Of a DNA stretch of 64,000 bases, positions 53,367 to 63,313 are shown one piece after another. Source of the stretch: Austwickia chelonae NBRC 105200 (GTDB taxonomy: Bacteria; Actinomycetota; Actinomycetes; Actinomycetales; Dermatophilaceae). The DNA lies in contig NZ_BAGZ01000021.1 in assembly GCF_000298175.1 (NCBI RefSeq), positions 1-64,000 of the forward strand, written 5' to 3'. The notes below the pieces were generated by a model. It was given only the letters and a program-made list of their open reading frames with translations. It did not search any database and had not been told where the DNA came from. A program made the translations under genes and the position numbers. How positions within the stretch are numbered: the stretch's first letter is position 1; each line of letters begins with the position of its first letter.

Positions 53367-55808
53367 ATGTCCAAGTCGAAGGCTGTCGAATCGATCGCGC
53401 TGGCGCGTGTTCCCCCCGAACAGCGACAACACTGGTCCTCCGTGGCCGCGATCCAGGCCGGGTACCTGGTGTCCGTGTCCAGCCTCATCACCGGCGCCCA
53501 GTTGGCCCTGGGGCTGCCGCTCACCTACGTCGTCCTCGCCGGTGTCCTCGGGTACGCCGTCATCGTCGCCCTGGCCATCCCGCAAGGCATCCAAGGACGC
53601 GACCTGGGTGTCCCCTCCGTGGAGGTCGCCACATCAGCCTTCGGTGAGCAGGGCAGCCGGTGGATCGTCTCGACGATCCTCGCCGCGTCCACCGTCGGCT
53701 GGTTCGCGATCAACGCCCACATCTGCGGGGTCACCTTCGCCTCCCTGCTGACCACACATCTGGGCATCCCCGTGCCGACCACGGCTGCGGTCGTCGGCTG
53801 GGGGCTGGTCATGCTGTCGACGGCGGTCCTGGGTTTCCAAGGGTTGAAATATCTCAACATGGTCGGGGTGCCCCTGATGATCGGGGTCTGCACCTACAGC
53901 ACCTATCTCGCGTTGTCCTCCCACGGGTTGGAACCCCTGCGCAGCTATGTGCCCACCGGTGACCGTTCGTTGGCCTCCGCGGTCGCCGTGGTCGTCGGCA
54001 GTTACGCCGTCGGCGCGGTCACCGCCGCCGACACGAACCGGTACCAGCGTTCCCGCCGCCATGTCGCGATGGCGACGACCGTGGGTATCCTCCCGGCCGG
54101 GGTGCTCGCCCTGTGTGCCGGTGCCGCTCTCGGCGTGATCGCGAAGACTCCCGATCTGGCGGGGATCTTCGTCAAACTCGGCATCCCCGTCCTGGGGGTC
54201 GTCGCCGTCGTCATGTCGACCTGGGCCGCGAACGCCGGGAACGCCTACTCGGCGGGGATCAACGCCGTGAAACTCTTCGGCCTGCCCGACAGTTTCCGTG
54301 CCGCGGCGACCATCGGCTGCGGAATCATCGGGATCGTCGCCGCCTGCTTCGACGTCCTGGGGCTCTTCCTCGTCATCATGGAAACCTTCGGTGTCGTGGT
54401 CACCCCGCTGTGCGGGGTCATGATCGCCGACTACTGGTTGCGTGGGCGCGGTTCACCTCAACGGTGGCGTGCCGTCCCCGGTTTCCGTATCCCCGGGATG
54501 ATCGCCTGGGCGGTCGGGGTCGCCGTCGGACATTTCGTCACCTTCGGTGTGCCGATCCTCTTCGGGATGGTCGCAGCCGCCCTGACCGATCTCGCCCTGG
54601 GGCGGATCTGGCCGGCTCCGGCCGCGCCCGAACCTGCGCTCGACGGTGGTGGACGCCACCGGCGGGGCGGACAGACCGGGCCGATGCCGCGTCGGGAACC
54701 GGTGCGGGAGCTGGGCCCGGTCGAGATCACCGACCTCATCACCGGGGCCTGCGTGCTGGGCACCGGCGGTGGCGGTTCCCTGGCCGGTGGGCTCGAGATC
54801 GTCCGCCCGCATCTCGAGAGCGGTCGTCCGCTGCGGTTGGCCTCCTTGCAGGATCTGCCCGACGAGGAGTGGATCGCCTGTCCTTATGCGGCCGGGGCCG
54901 CGACCGGCGGGAAATCCGTCACCCCCGGTGGTGACACCAATGCGTTGGCCTCGTTCATCGCCTTGGAGGACTATCTGGGACTGCATTTCCACGGTGTGAT
55001 CTCCACCGAGCTCGGCGCGGAGAACACGGCCGACGCCGTCCATGTCGCCGTCGAGCTGGGCATCGTCCTGGTCGACGCGGACCCGGCCGGTCGGTCGGTG
55101 CCCGAACTGCAGCATTCGACCTTCTCCATGTACGGCGTGCCCATCGCGCCGCTGGCGGTGGCCACCGCCCAGGGGGATATCGCCCTGCTCAGCCAGGTCG
55201 GCGGGGACACCCGGGCGGAGGCGCTGGTCCGGGCGATGGCCGTGGCCAGCGGCGACGAGATCGGCGTGGCCTCGCATCCGATCCGGGGTGCCGACCTGCG
55301 CGACGTGGTCATCCCCGGGGCGATCTCCAAGGCCCTGGCGATGGGGGAGGCGATGCGCCTGGCCCGGCTGTCCGGCCAGGACGTGGCGGAGGCCCTGGCT
55401 GCCGTGGGTGGGGGCGCGGTGCGTTTCCGTGGACGGGTGATCGACCTGGTCTGGCAGAACCAGGGCGGTTTCACGGTGGGACACGTCGAATTCGGCGGAG
55501 TCGGTGCCTATTCCGGTTCGCGCTACCAGATGTGGTTCAAGAACGAGTACCTGGTGTCCTCGCGGGACGGGATCGTCGATGTCACGGTGCCCGACCTGTT
55601 GTGCGTGGTGGAGGCCAGCGGTGAACCGGTGACGAATCCGCATTACGCGCCGGACCGGGAGTATGCGATCTTCGCCCTTCCGGCGCCCGAGCCGTGGAAG
55701 ACCCCCGCCGGGGTCGAGTTGTTCGGTCCGCGGAGTTTCGGTTTCGACATCGACTACGTGCCTTTCGAGAAGGTCGTCCTCGACGAGGAACCCTTCGGGG
55801 TCCGCTGA
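53367..55808 (+). CDS. CodB-like (NCS1) permease fused to a DUF917 protein
   Basis: This single ORF of about 813 residues has two parts. Residues about 1-425 are a purine/cytosine permease of the NCS1 family: WSSVAAIQAGYLVSVSSLITGAQLALG, then SWAV-type helices to FGMVAAALTDLALGRIW. Residues about 440-813 are a DUF917 protein (GPVEITDLITGACVLGTGGGGSLAGGLEI, then CPYAAGAATGGKSVTPGG, and STELGAENTADAVHVAVELG), found near hydantoinases and permeases. A Pro/Arg-rich linker (RRGGQTGPMPRREPV) joins them. In other actinobacteria they are usually separate adjacent genes. The start at 53367 has GAGGTGG upstream. It probably imports and helps degrade a nitrogenous base or hydantoin. Confidence 0.85.
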   Translation: MSKSKAVESIALARVPPEQRQHWSSVAAIQAGYLVSVSSLITGAQLALGLPLTYVVLAGVLGYAVIVALAIPQGIQGRDLGVPSVEVATSAFGEQGSRWIVSTILAASTVGWFAINAHICGVTFASLLTTHLGIPVPTTAAVVGWGLVMLSTAVLGFQGLKYLNMVGVPLMIGVCTYSTYLALSSHGLEPLRSYVPTGDRSLASAVAVVVGSYAVGAVTAADTNRYQRSRRHVAMATTVGILPAGVLALCAGAALGVIAKTPDLAGIFVKLGIPVLGVVAVVMSTWAANAGNAYSAGINAVKLFGLPDSFRAAATIGCGIIGIVAACFDVLGLFLVIMETFGVVVTPLCGVMIADYWLRGRGSPQRWRAVPGFRIPGMIAWAVGVAVGHFVTFGVPILFGMVAAALTDLALGRIWPAPAAPEPALDGGGRHRRGGQTGPMPRREPVRELGPVEITDLITGACVLGTGGGGSLAGGLEIVRPHLESGRPLRLASLQDLPDEEWIACPYAAGAATGGKSVTPGGDTNALASFIALEDYLGLHFHGVISTELGAENTADAVHVAVELGIVLVDADPAGRSVPELQHSTFSMYGVPIAPLAVATAQGDIALLSQVGGDTRAEALVRAMAVASGDEIGVASHPIRGADLRDVVIPGAISKALAMGEAMRLARLSGQDVAEALAAVGGGAVRFRGRVIDLVWQNQGGFTVGHVEFGGVGAYSGSRYQMWFKNEYLVSSRDGIVDVTVPDLLCVVEASGEPVTNPHYAPDREYAIFALPAPEPWKTPAGVELFGPRSFGFDIDYVPFEKVVLDEEPFGVR

Positions 55809-56175
55809 CCGGGGTCGTGGCGTCCAGGCCGGTGCCGACGGAACCTTCCCTACGGGTTCATCTTCCGATCGGTACTGGTCAGGAGGTTTGACGCTTTGGT
55901 CCGTTTCCTGGCGGGGCGTGCCGGGCCGACGACACGCCGGTCACCAGGAGTTCGCCCGTTCTGGGCGCGCGGCGATGTCCGCCGTGGCAGGCTGGCTGCG
56001 CAGCTGCCGGGGTGGGCCCCGACCGATCGTCCGTGGTGTGTGCCGTCCGACGGTGTACACCATCCGTCCGTCGCGCTTGCGGGGGGTGGCCGACAGCCCT
56101 GGAGACGAGCGGTTTAGCGTTGAGAAGGTTCTGCCGGCTGCGCCTGAGCGACGGGCGCTGTACGAGGAGGGGATC
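55809..56175. other. Intergenic region, possibly a leader
   Basis: This 367-bp gap lies between the permease-DUF917 ORF and the GIY-YIG gene. An isolated AGGAGG at about 55880-55885 precedes TTG codons, but the ORFs that follow are Arg-rich and match no family. The GIY-YIG frame stays open through this gap. Confidence 0.4.
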
Positions 56176-56511
56176 ATGCCGGGGCATATGAATGAACACG
56201 CGTTCGAGGGCTTCAACCCCAGAGCCGGTGTCTACAGCATCAGCTGCCGACGCACGGGGAAGGCTTACGTCGGGTGCACCGACCATCTGGTGGGGGCGCT
56301 CGACAGTCACCGGGTGCAGTTGTCGAACAATCTGCATCCGAACCGGGCGATGCAGGCCGACTGGGATGCTCATGGCGCGGAGTCCTTCGACTTCGCGGTC
56401 CATGACGAGATCCCACCGGAGGACTGCGGGGACATGTTGTCCGGCGACCTGGAGGAGCTGCGCGACCTATGGGTCGACCAGCTCGGGTTGGACGAGGGAC
56501 GCACCTACTGA
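56176..56511 (+). CDS. GIY-YIG-like domain protein
   Basis: This 111-residue protein is mostly a GIY-YIG fold: GVYSISCRRTGKAYVGCTDHLVGAL has GVY and YVG elements, followed by LHPNRAMQADWDAHGAESFDFAVHDEI with the Arg and late Glu/Asp region. In intron endonucleases and UvrC this fold cuts DNA. The domain is small and stands alone, so a nuclease of unknown target or a divergent structural member is possible. ATG 56176 has GAGGAGG upstream. The 3' end overlaps the convergent PH-domain gene by 7 bp. Confidence 0.75.
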   Translation: MPGHMNEHAFEGFNPRAGVYSISCRRTGKAYVGCTDHLVGALDSHRVQLSNNLHPNRAMQADWDAHGAESFDFAVHDEIPPEDCGDMLSGDLEELRDLWVDQLGLDEGRTY

Positions 56512-58226
56512 TCGCGTGTTCGGGCCCCGGCTGCGGCCGGGGCTTCGTCATGCCCGGGCGGCCCGTCCGTGTCGGACGACGATGTCCCAGCGGTCAGATA
56601 GGCCGCTGCCGTTCGCGGCGTGGCCGCTGCGATGATGCGCACCGCTTCCGCCCGGGGGACGTCCGTCACCTGGACGGACCCCATGCCGCTCGCCATCAGC
56701 GCGCTCAAGGTGACCAGTCCTTGACGGCGTTGGAACCAGCTCTCCGAGATCTGCCAGCCGATGATCGAGGGCACCCGCAGCACCGTCCGGTTGAAGGGCA
56801 TCGTCCCTTCGTCGGCCACCAGATAGCCGGGGACGAGCGCATGGCCCAGCCGTCGGGCGCGCAACCAGGCCACCCACGACTGGAAGACCACCACGGCGGC
56901 CAGGACGCCGAACAGCCACGTCGGCCAACCCCACCGCCACCATCCCACGACCAGAACCGGGACGCCCAACGCCGGGAGCGACAACGCCCTGAACCATCGG
57001 CGTCGGGTCGCCGCCGGGCCGTGGCCGGTCACGGCGACCTCCAACGGCGTCGGATCGCCCAGTACGTCGACGAGGACCCGGCGTGACACGGTCAGCGGCG
57101 CCGGCGGCACCAGCATCGTCGTGCCCGACATGGCGTCCTCGATCTGCTTGCCGGGCACTGCGCCGCCGGTGACCAGCGCTTTCGCCCGCCCGCCGCGGGC
57201 CAAGGACAGCAGCATCGGCCGCTCCAGGACCACCCCGCGCATCCTCGATTCCTCGATGACCGTGGCCTGGGAGGTCGTCAACCCCCGGGTGATGTGCAGG
57301 CCGCCGTCCGGGGAGCGCACCAGCAGGTAGTTCCAGTGGGCGAAGACGTACAGGAGCATCGACAGCGCGACCGCCAGGACCAGCACGGCCGCCCCGCCGC
57401 CGACCCAGAGGGCCACCGGGTCGATCCGCAGTGTTCCCTCCCGGGCCGATTCCAGCCAGGGCGACAGGAAGCGTGCGAGCCTCTCCTCTTCCATCACCTT
57501 CTGCCCGAAGTAATAACCGGCGGCCAGCGCGCCGAATCCACTCAGGCTGAATGGGGCCAGCAGGATCCACTTCCGTTCGAGCCGGCACAACGTCGTGCCC
57601 TCCGGCGGGCTCGGTTCGGGGGCGACCACCGGATCATCGACGGCTTCCGCCTCCGTTTCCGCCTGGCCGATCGCTTTCTCCCGGCCGGCCAACAGCGTCA
57701 ACCGCAGCTCCCGGGCGTGGGCCGTCTTCACGCCCTTCAAGGTCGTCGTCGCGGCGCCGCCCGTCCTGATGGACACGTCCGCGATGCCCAGGATCTGGTT
57801 GAGCAGGGGCGCGGTGACATCGATCGTGCGGATCCGTTCCAGGGGGACCGTCGCGATCTGCTTGTTCACGATCCCCTTTCGCAGCAGGAATTTCCCCTCG
57901 TGGATGCGATACCGGGTGAAGAAGATCGACAGGCCGCCCAGGCCGAGCAGGAGAAAGGGCAGGGCCAGCAGCAGCCACAGCATGGCTCCGCCCTTGGACC
58001 AGGCCAGGAACACCACGGGGAGGGCCGGGAAGAGCCAGTCCGTCACATTGCTGAGCGGCAGGAGAGCCATCCGCCGCATCGCGGGTCGCTTCCAGGGCGT
58101 GTCCTGCCCGTCTGCGACCGGGGCCTCCGGGGCGACCGCGGGTGCCTCGACTGCGGACGACCCGCCGACCGCGGCCTCGACCGCGGGCCGACGATGCACC
58201 TTCCCCTCGCGGACCTCACCACTCAC
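56505..58226 (-). CDS. Bacterial PH-domain (bPH_2, YdbT-like) membrane protein
   Basis: This 573-residue membrane protein has several bPH_2 domains (for example TRYRIHEGKFLLRKGIVNKQIATVPLERIRTIDVTAPLLNQILGIADVSIRTGG; others around 290-380 and 470-545) and helix pairs between them. It resembles Bacillus YdbT, which acts with YdbS in resistance to antimicrobial peptides. An acidic, Pro/Ala-rich N-terminus and Ala-rich C-terminus extend it. Its ATG overlaps the stop of the upstream YdbS-like gene (ATGA). Confidence 0.85.
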   Translation of the reverse strand: MSGEVREGKVHRRPAVEAAVGGSSAVEAPAVAPEAPVADGQDTPWKRPAMRRMALLPLSNVTDWLFPALPVVFLAWSKGGAMLWLLLALPFLLLGLGGLSIFFTRYRIHEGKFLLRKGIVNKQIATVPLERIRTIDVTAPLLNQILGIADVSIRTGGAATTTLKGVKTAHARELRLTLLAGREKAIGQAETEAEAVDDPVVAPEPSPPEGTTLCRLERKWILLAPFSLSGFGALAAGYYFGQKVMEEERLARFLSPWLESAREGTLRIDPVALWVGGGAAVLVLAVALSMLLYVFAHWNYLLVRSPDGGLHITRGLTTSQATVIEESRMRGVVLERPMLLSLARGGRAKALVTGGAVPGKQIEDAMSGTTMLVPPAPLTVSRRVLVDVLGDPTPLEVAVTGHGPAATRRRWFRALSLPALGVPVLVVGWWRWGWPTWLFGVLAAVVVFQSWVAWLRARRLGHALVPGYLVADEGTMPFNRTVLRVPSIIGWQISESWFQRRQGLVTLSALMASGMGSVQVTDVPRAEAVRIIAAATPRTAAAYLTAGTSSSDTDGPPGHDEAPAAAGARTRDQ

Positions 58227-58750
58227 GTGGCATCACCGGGATCCTGCGAGGTCACCACCGTCATCCGCTCCACCAGCTCCTCCACGACCTGCCGCTCCAG
58301 GCCGTCGATCTCCAAGGAACCGGTCAGACTCGCCGTGGTCACCGTGAAACTCCCCAGCCCGAACAGACGGTGGACCATCCCGTACTTGCTGTCGACCGTC
58401 TGGATACGGGTGATCGGCGCCACCCGGGAGGTCTGCGTCAACCACCCGGACCGGGTGTACACGGCGATGTCATCGGCCTCCCAACGATGCACCCGGTAGC
58501 GCCACTCCGGCATCACCGCCGCATGGGCCACCGCGCAGACCACCACCGCGATCAACGCAGGAAGCGTCCACCAGCGAACGTTCTCGAACAGCCAGACGGC
58601 TACCGCCCACGGGACGACCAGCATCAGCCAGGACAGGATCGCGCTCACCCGCCACATGTGCCGGGCCCGGGAGTGGGCACGATGCCGGGGAGGTCGCAGC
58701 TCGGAGTCCGCCGGTAGCGGATCGGCCACGATCGTCTGCTCGCTGCCCAT
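58223..58750 (-). CDS. Bacterial PH-domain (YdbS-like) membrane protein
   Basis: This 175-residue protein has two helices (SAILSWLMLVVPWAVAVWLF; TLPALIAVVVCAVAHAAV) followed by one bPH_2 domain, WRYRVHRWEADDIAVYTRSGWLTQTSRVAPITRIQTVDSKYGMVHRLFGLGSFTVTTAS. It pairs with the following YdbT-like gene (4-bp overlap), as in Bacillus ydbS-ydbT. It is likely part of an envelope-stress defence complex. Confidence 0.87.
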   Translation of the reverse strand: MGSEQTIVADPLPADSELRPPRHRAHSRARHMWRVSAILSWLMLVVPWAVAVWLFENVRWWTLPALIAVVVCAVAHAAVMPEWRYRVHRWEADDIAVYTRSGWLTQTSRVAPITRIQTVDSKYGMVHRLFGLGSFTVTTASLTGSLEIDGLERQVVEELVERMTVVTSQDPGDAT

Positions 58751-59111
58751 GACGCCGCCTTCAATACCGTGAAATACGTAAGCTCGAGGCTACCCGGCAG
58801 AAGGCCGTCCGTGCGGATCTTCAGCACTTAACCCGAAGGCGAGTCGTCGACGCCCTCGGCGTACGGTGGGCCACACCATCATGTCTATGTGAGACCTTGT
58901 TATAGAGAGATATATCTCACATAAAGATCAATGTGTCCGGTGAAGGCACCCTCCACCACCACCTCGCGAAAACGCCTGGCCACCCCACGGCTCAGACGCG
59001 AACCCCGGGCGTATCCGGCACCGGCACCCACAGCGGCCACCTCGACACGCCTGGTCACCAGCCTCGCTAGGTTTTAGAACAAAACCCTGATAGCTCAACG
59101 AAAGAGCCCAC
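58751..59111. promoter_or_regulatory. Divergent region upstream of the bet operon with dyads
   Basis: This 361-bp gap lies between the PH-domain gene and betB. It contains nested dyads: TATGTGAGA (58886-58894) and TCTCACATA (58915-58923) flank the palindrome GAGATATATCTC (58907-58918). A second dyad GGTTTT-AGAAC-AAAACC (59070-59086) lies 26 bp before betB. One or both may bind a BetI/TetR- or GntR-type regulator. Confidence 0.5.
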
Positions 59112-61520
59112 ATGACAGAACACTTCATCGATGGTCAGTGGGTGGAAGCCGCATCCGGCGACACCCGAACCATCCACTGCCCCGCCGACGGGCGCCAAGT
59201 AGCCGAGGTCGCCGAAGGCGACGCCCGCGACGCCGCACTCGCCGTGGCCGCAGCTCGACGCGCCTTCGACAACGATGAATGGGCCGCCGCCACCTCCACC
59301 GACCGGGCACAACTCCTCCACGCCCTGGCCGACCAACTCGAACACGACCGCGACCACGTCGCCGAACTCGAATCCCTCGACACCGGGAAACGCTTCGTCG
59401 AGTCCCAACTCGACATGGACGACATCATCTCCGTCTTCCGCCACTTCGCGACCCTCGCCCAAGCCGACGGCGGACGAGTCGTCGACACCGGCAACCCCCA
59501 CGTCAGCAGCCGCATCGTCCACGAACCCGTCGGCGTCTGCGCACTGATCACCCCCTGGAACTACCCCCTGCTGCAAACCGCCTGGAAAGTCGCCCCCGCG
59601 CTCGCCGCAGGCAACACCTTCGTCCTCAAACCCAGTGAACTCACCCCCTCCAGCGCGATCTGGCTGATGCGCGCCCTCGAGGACCTGGGACTGCCCGCCG
59701 GCGTCGCCAACCTCGTCCTCGGCCCCGGAGCCACCGTCGGCGCGGCCCTGGTCGAATCACCCGATGTCGACCTGGTCTCCTTCACCGGCGGACTGGCCAC
59801 CGGGAAGACCATCATGGCCGCCGCCGCAGGCACCGTGAAGAAGGTCGCCCTGGAACTCGGCGGCAAGAACCCGAACGTCGTCTTCGCCGACGCCGACCTG
59901 CCCGCCGCCATCGACAACGCACTCACCGCCGTCTTCCTCGACTCCGGCCAGGTCTGCTCCGCCGGAGCCCGGCTCATCGTCGAGGAATCGATCCACGACC
60001 AGGTCGTCGACGAGCTCGTCCGCCGGGCAGCGGCGATCCGTCTGGGCGGACCCTTCGAATCCGCCGCGGAGACCGGCCCGCTCATCAGCTCGGCCCATCG
60101 CGAGAAGGTCGAACGCTATGTCGAGGCCGCGCTCGCCGAAGGAGCGGTGCTGCGCGTCGGCGGGAAACGCCCCGACAGCCCGCGTTACGAGGACGGCTTC
60201 TACTATCTGCCGACCGTCCTCGACGGCTGCCACACCCGGATGCGCTGCGTCCAGGAGGAATCCTTCGGCCCGGTACTCACCGTGGAGACCTTCAGCGGCG
60301 CCACCCGCCAGGAGGCCGAGGACGCCGCCGTCGCCCTGGCCAATGACACCATCTACGGTCTCGCCGGCGCCGTGTGGAGCGAGAACGCAGGCCGCGCCGA
60401 ACGGGTCGCCCGCCGTCTGCGCCATGGCACCGTGTGGATCAACGACTACCACCCGTACGTCCCGCAGGCCGAGTGGGGCGGGATGAAACAGTCGGGGATC
60501 GGTCGCGAACTCGGGCTCGCCGGACTGGACGAATACCGGGAGACCAAGCACATCTGGCACAACACCGACCCGGCCCCGGCGGGATGGTTCGAGAATCCCG
60601 AACCGGTGGCACCGGAGACGACGCCACCCGCGTCCGCCGACGTCCCGGAGGTACCGGCAGCGTCTGCGGAGTCGACGCCGGGTGCGGAGTCGACGTCGAA
60701 GACCGGGCCGAGCCCGGACGCCGAGCCGACGCCCACGCGGGCACCTGAGCCGGAGCTCGGACCCCTGTCCGGACCTATGCCCATCATCGAGCCCCTGGCG
60801 GTACCTCCGCTGTCGGATGCCGCTCTCTCCCAACCGCTTCCGGTGATCTCCCCGACGCGGTCCGAGCCGGGGACATCCACCGGATCGGCACCCGTCGAAC
60901 CGGCGGAGCTCGCTGAAGAGACGAAGGAACCCGCCGGGGCGGAGGAAACCGCCGAAGAGGCGAAGGAATCCATCGAACCGCAGGAATCCACCGAGACCGA
61001 GGCGTCCACCGAACAACCCAAGACGTCCACATCGGCTCCCGAACCGTCGCCCGAACCGGCCCCCGCGCCGGAACCCGCGCCGGAACCGGAAACCGGAGCA
61101 GAACAGACCACCGAAGACGACACGGACACCCCCGCGCCGGAGAAGACACAGCACCCGGACCCGGCCGCGCCGACCGGAACCGACCAGGACGGGCCCACCG
61201 CGGAGGAACCCACCGCAGAAACTGCCCCGACGCCGACGCCGACGCCGACGCCACCGGAACAGGAGAAAGCCGACGTCAAGGTCACCCCGGCCGTAGCCGA
61301 CGCCTTCACCGGGAAAGCCGGACGGTCGATCCTCGTCGACTCGGCCACCACCACCAGCCGGGTCGACATGCCCGTCGTCACCAGCCTGGTCGACATCCCG
61401 GTCGTGGCCAATCTCGCCGACCTGCCGATCCCGCTCAGCCCGGTCCCCAAGAGCACACCGGCCAATGCCGACCCCGCCGCCATCAACACCAAGGACGACG
61501 AGAGAGAGCACCACGGATGA
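59112..61520 (+). CDS. betB: Betaine-aldehyde dehydrogenase with a long disordered tail
   Basis: The first about 493 of 802 residues are an aldehyde dehydrogenase: [46 protein letters not shown], catalytic Glu in [13 protein letters not shown] (near 247) and catalytic Cys in [10 protein letters not shown] (near 282). The family makes glycine betaine from betaine aldehyde. The remaining about 309 residues are a Pro/Glu/Thr/Ala-rich low-complexity tail (for example [20 protein letters not shown] and [13 protein letters not shown]), ending in a more ordered-looking segment [28 protein letters not shown]. Normal BetB has about 490 residues. The stop overlaps the betA start (ATGA). Confidence 0.9.
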   Translation: MTEHFIDGQWVEAASGDTRTIHCPADGRQVAEVAEGDARDAALAVAAARRAFDNDEWAAATSTDRAQLLHALADQLEHDRDHVAELESLDTGKRFVESQLDMDDIISVFRHFATLAQADGGRVVDTGNPHVSSRIVHEPVGVCALITPWNYPLLQTAWKVAPALAAGNTFVLKPSELTPSSAIWLMRALEDLGLPAGVANLVLGPGATVGAALVESPDVDLVSFTGGLATGKTIMAAAAGTVKKVALELGGKNPNVVFADADLPAAIDNALTAVFLDSGQVCSAGARLIVEESIHDQVVDELVRRAAAIRLGGPFESAAETGPLISSAHREKVERYVEAALAEGAVLRVGGKRPDSPRYEDGFYYLPTVLDGCHTRMRCVQEESFGPVLTVETFSGATRQEAEDAAVALANDTIYGLAGAVWSENAGRAERVARRLRHGTVWINDYHPYVPQAEWGGMKQSGIGRELGLAGLDEYRETKHIWHNTDPAPAGWFENPEPVAPETTPPASADVPEVPAASAESTPGAESTSKTGPSPDAEPTPTRAPEPELGPLSGPMPIIEPLAVPPLSDAALSQPLPVISPTRSEPGTSTGSAPVEPAELAEETKEPAGAEETAEEAKESIEPQESTETEASTEQPKTSTSAPEPSPEPAPAPEPAPEPETGAEQTTEDDTDTPAPEKTQHPDPAAPTGTDQDGPTAEEPTAETAPTPTPTPTPPEQEKADVKVTPAVADAFTGKAGRSILVDSATTTSRVDMPVVTSLVDIPVVANLADLPIPLSPVPKSTPANADPAAINTKDDEREHHG

Positions 61521-63313
61521 GCATGACCCAGTACGACTACATCATCGTCGGCGGCGGTTCCGCCGGTTCCGCCCTCGCCAACCGCCTCAGCAGTGACTCG
61601 GGCATCAGCGTGCTCGTCATCGAGGCCGGCCGGAACGACAGCAAACTCGACCCCTTCATCCACATGCCTGCCGCGCTGCCCTTCCCCATCGGCAGCCGCT
61701 TCTACGACTGGAAGTACGAGTCCGAGCCGGAGCCCCACATGAACGGGCGACGCGTCTACCATGCGCGCGGCAAAGTGCTCGGCGGCTCGTCCAGCATCAA
61801 CGGCATGATCTTCCAGCGGGGCAACCCGATGGACTACGAACGGTGGTCCAAGGACGCCGGGATGCAGGACTGGGACTACGCCCACTGCCTGCCCTACTTC
61901 AAACGCATGGAGAACTGCCTCGCCGGGGCCGACTCCTGGCGCGGCGGATCCGGCCCGCTCGTCCTCGAACGAGGCCCGGCCACCACGCCCCTGTTCGGCG
62001 CCTTCTTCGAGGCCGTCCAACAGGCCGGGTACCCCCTGACCGACGACGTCAACGGTTACCGGCAGGAAGGCTTCGCCAAGTTCGACCGGAACGTCCACCG
62101 CGGACGCCGGCTCTCCGCCTCCCGCGCCTACCTCCACCCGGTGCGGAACCGCAGCAACCTCGTCGTGGAGACCCTCTCCCAGGTGACCGGGCTGCGGATG
62201 CACCGCAACCGGGTCATCGGGGTCGACTACGTCCGCGCGGGCCGCTTCAAACGGACGGCACTGGCCGGCGAGATCATCCTGTGCGGCGGCGCGTTCAACT
62301 CCCCGCAGCTGTTGCAGCTCGCCGGGATCGGCCACGCCGACGAACTGTCGAAACTGGGCATCGAACCGGTCGTCGACCTGCCCGGTGTGGGCGCGAACAT
62401 GCAGGACCACCTCGAGGTGTACATCCAGCACGCCGCGACCCAGCCGGTGTCGATCGCGCCCTATCTGGCGCACAAGTACAAACCGATGATCGGCGCCCAA
62501 TGGCTCTTCGGTCGCACCGGGGTCGGCGCCTCGAACCACTTCGAGGCCGGCGGTTTCATCCGCAGCAACGACGACGTCGCCTACCCGAACCTGATGTTCC
62601 ACTTCCTGCCGATCGCGATCCGGTACGACGGTTCGCAACCGGCCAGTGAACACGGCTACCAGGTGCACATCGGCCCGATGTACTCCGACTGCCGGGGCAC
62701 CTTGAAGATCCGCTCGACCGATCCGTTCGAACACCCGGCGATCCAGTTCAACTACCTGTCCACGGAGAACGACCGCCGTGAATGGGTCGAGATGGTGCGC
62801 GCGGCCCGGGACATCCTCGAACAGCCGGCCTTCGCGGCCTTCAGCGGCGGGGAGATCTCCCCCGGACACGAGGTGGAGACCGACGAACAGATCCTCGACT
62901 GGGTCGCGCAGGACGCCGAGACGGCGCTGCACCCTTCGTGTACGGCGAAGATGGGCGTCGACCAGATGTCCGTCGTCGACCCGGCCTCGATGAAGGTCCA
63001 CGGGGTGGACGGGCTGCGCGTCGTGGACGCCTCGGTCTTCCCCTATGTCACCAACGGCAATATCTACGCCCCGGTGATGATGGTCGCGGAGAAGGCCGCC
63101 GACCTGATCATGGGCAATACGCCCTTGCCCGCGATCGAGGCGCCCTTCTACCGTCACGGCGAGGGGATGCCGCTCTACCCGGCCGGTGACCCGCGCAACA
63201 ACTCCTGGGACGCCCGTACCGAGCTGCCCTCCGCGGCGAGCGTCCGGCTAGCGCGGGAGTCCTCGGCCGTCCCCGATGCGACGACCCCGCGGGAGGCCGG
63301 AGCGAAGGCGTGA
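61517..63313 (+). CDS. betA: Choline dehydrogenase (GMC oxidoreductase)
   Basis: This 598-residue FAD enzyme oxidises choline to betaine aldehyde. The GMC signature FAD site is [20 protein letters not shown], then [22 protein letters not shown] (signature 1) and [15 protein letters not shown] (signature 2). The late active-site His lies in [11 protein letters not shown], followed by [28 protein letters not shown]. About 50 residues extend the C-terminus beyond the usual end. It overlaps betB by 4 bp and the BCCT gene by 4 bp. Confidence 0.94.
   Translation: MSMTQYDYIIVGGGSAGSALANRLSSDSGISVLVIEAGRNDSKLDPFIHMPAALPFPIGSRFYDWKYESEPEPHMNGRRVYHARGKVLGGSSSINGMIFQRGNPMDYERWSKDAGMQDWDYAHCLPYFKRMENCLAGADSWRGGSGPLVLERGPATTPLFGAFFEAVQQAGYPLTDDVNGYRQEGFAKFDRNVHRGRRLSASRAYLHPVRNRSNLVVETLSQVTGLRMHRNRVIGVDYVRAGRFKRTALAGEIILCGGAFNSPQLLQLAGIGHADELSKLGIEPVVDLPGVGANMQDHLEVYIQHAATQPVSIAPYLAHKYKPMIGAQWLFGRTGVGASNHFEAGGFIRSNDDVAYPNLMFHFLPIAIRYDGSQPASEHGYQVHIGPMYSDCRGTLKIRSTDPFEHPAIQFNYLSTENDRREWVEMVRAARDILEQPAFAAFSGGEISPGHEVETDEQILDWVAQDAETALHPSCTAKMGVDQMSVVDPASMKVHGVDGLRVVDASVFPYVTNGNIYAPVMMVAEKAADLIMGNTPLPAIEAPFYRHGEGMPLYPAGDPRNNSWDARTELPSAASVRLARESSAVPDATTPREAGAKA

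Noticed and set aside
55663-56175. N-terminal extension of the GIY-YIG frame
   Set aside because: It overlaps the permease-DUF917 gene and is Arg-rich; ATG 56176 has a strong ribosome binding site.
59757-61514. 585-codon minus-strand ORF opposite betB
   Set aside because: It is a shadow frame of the betB coding sequence.
60446-63157. 903-codon minus-strand ORF opposite betB and betA
   Set aside because: Low-complexity composition mirrors the betB tail and betA codons. No start site or domain was found.
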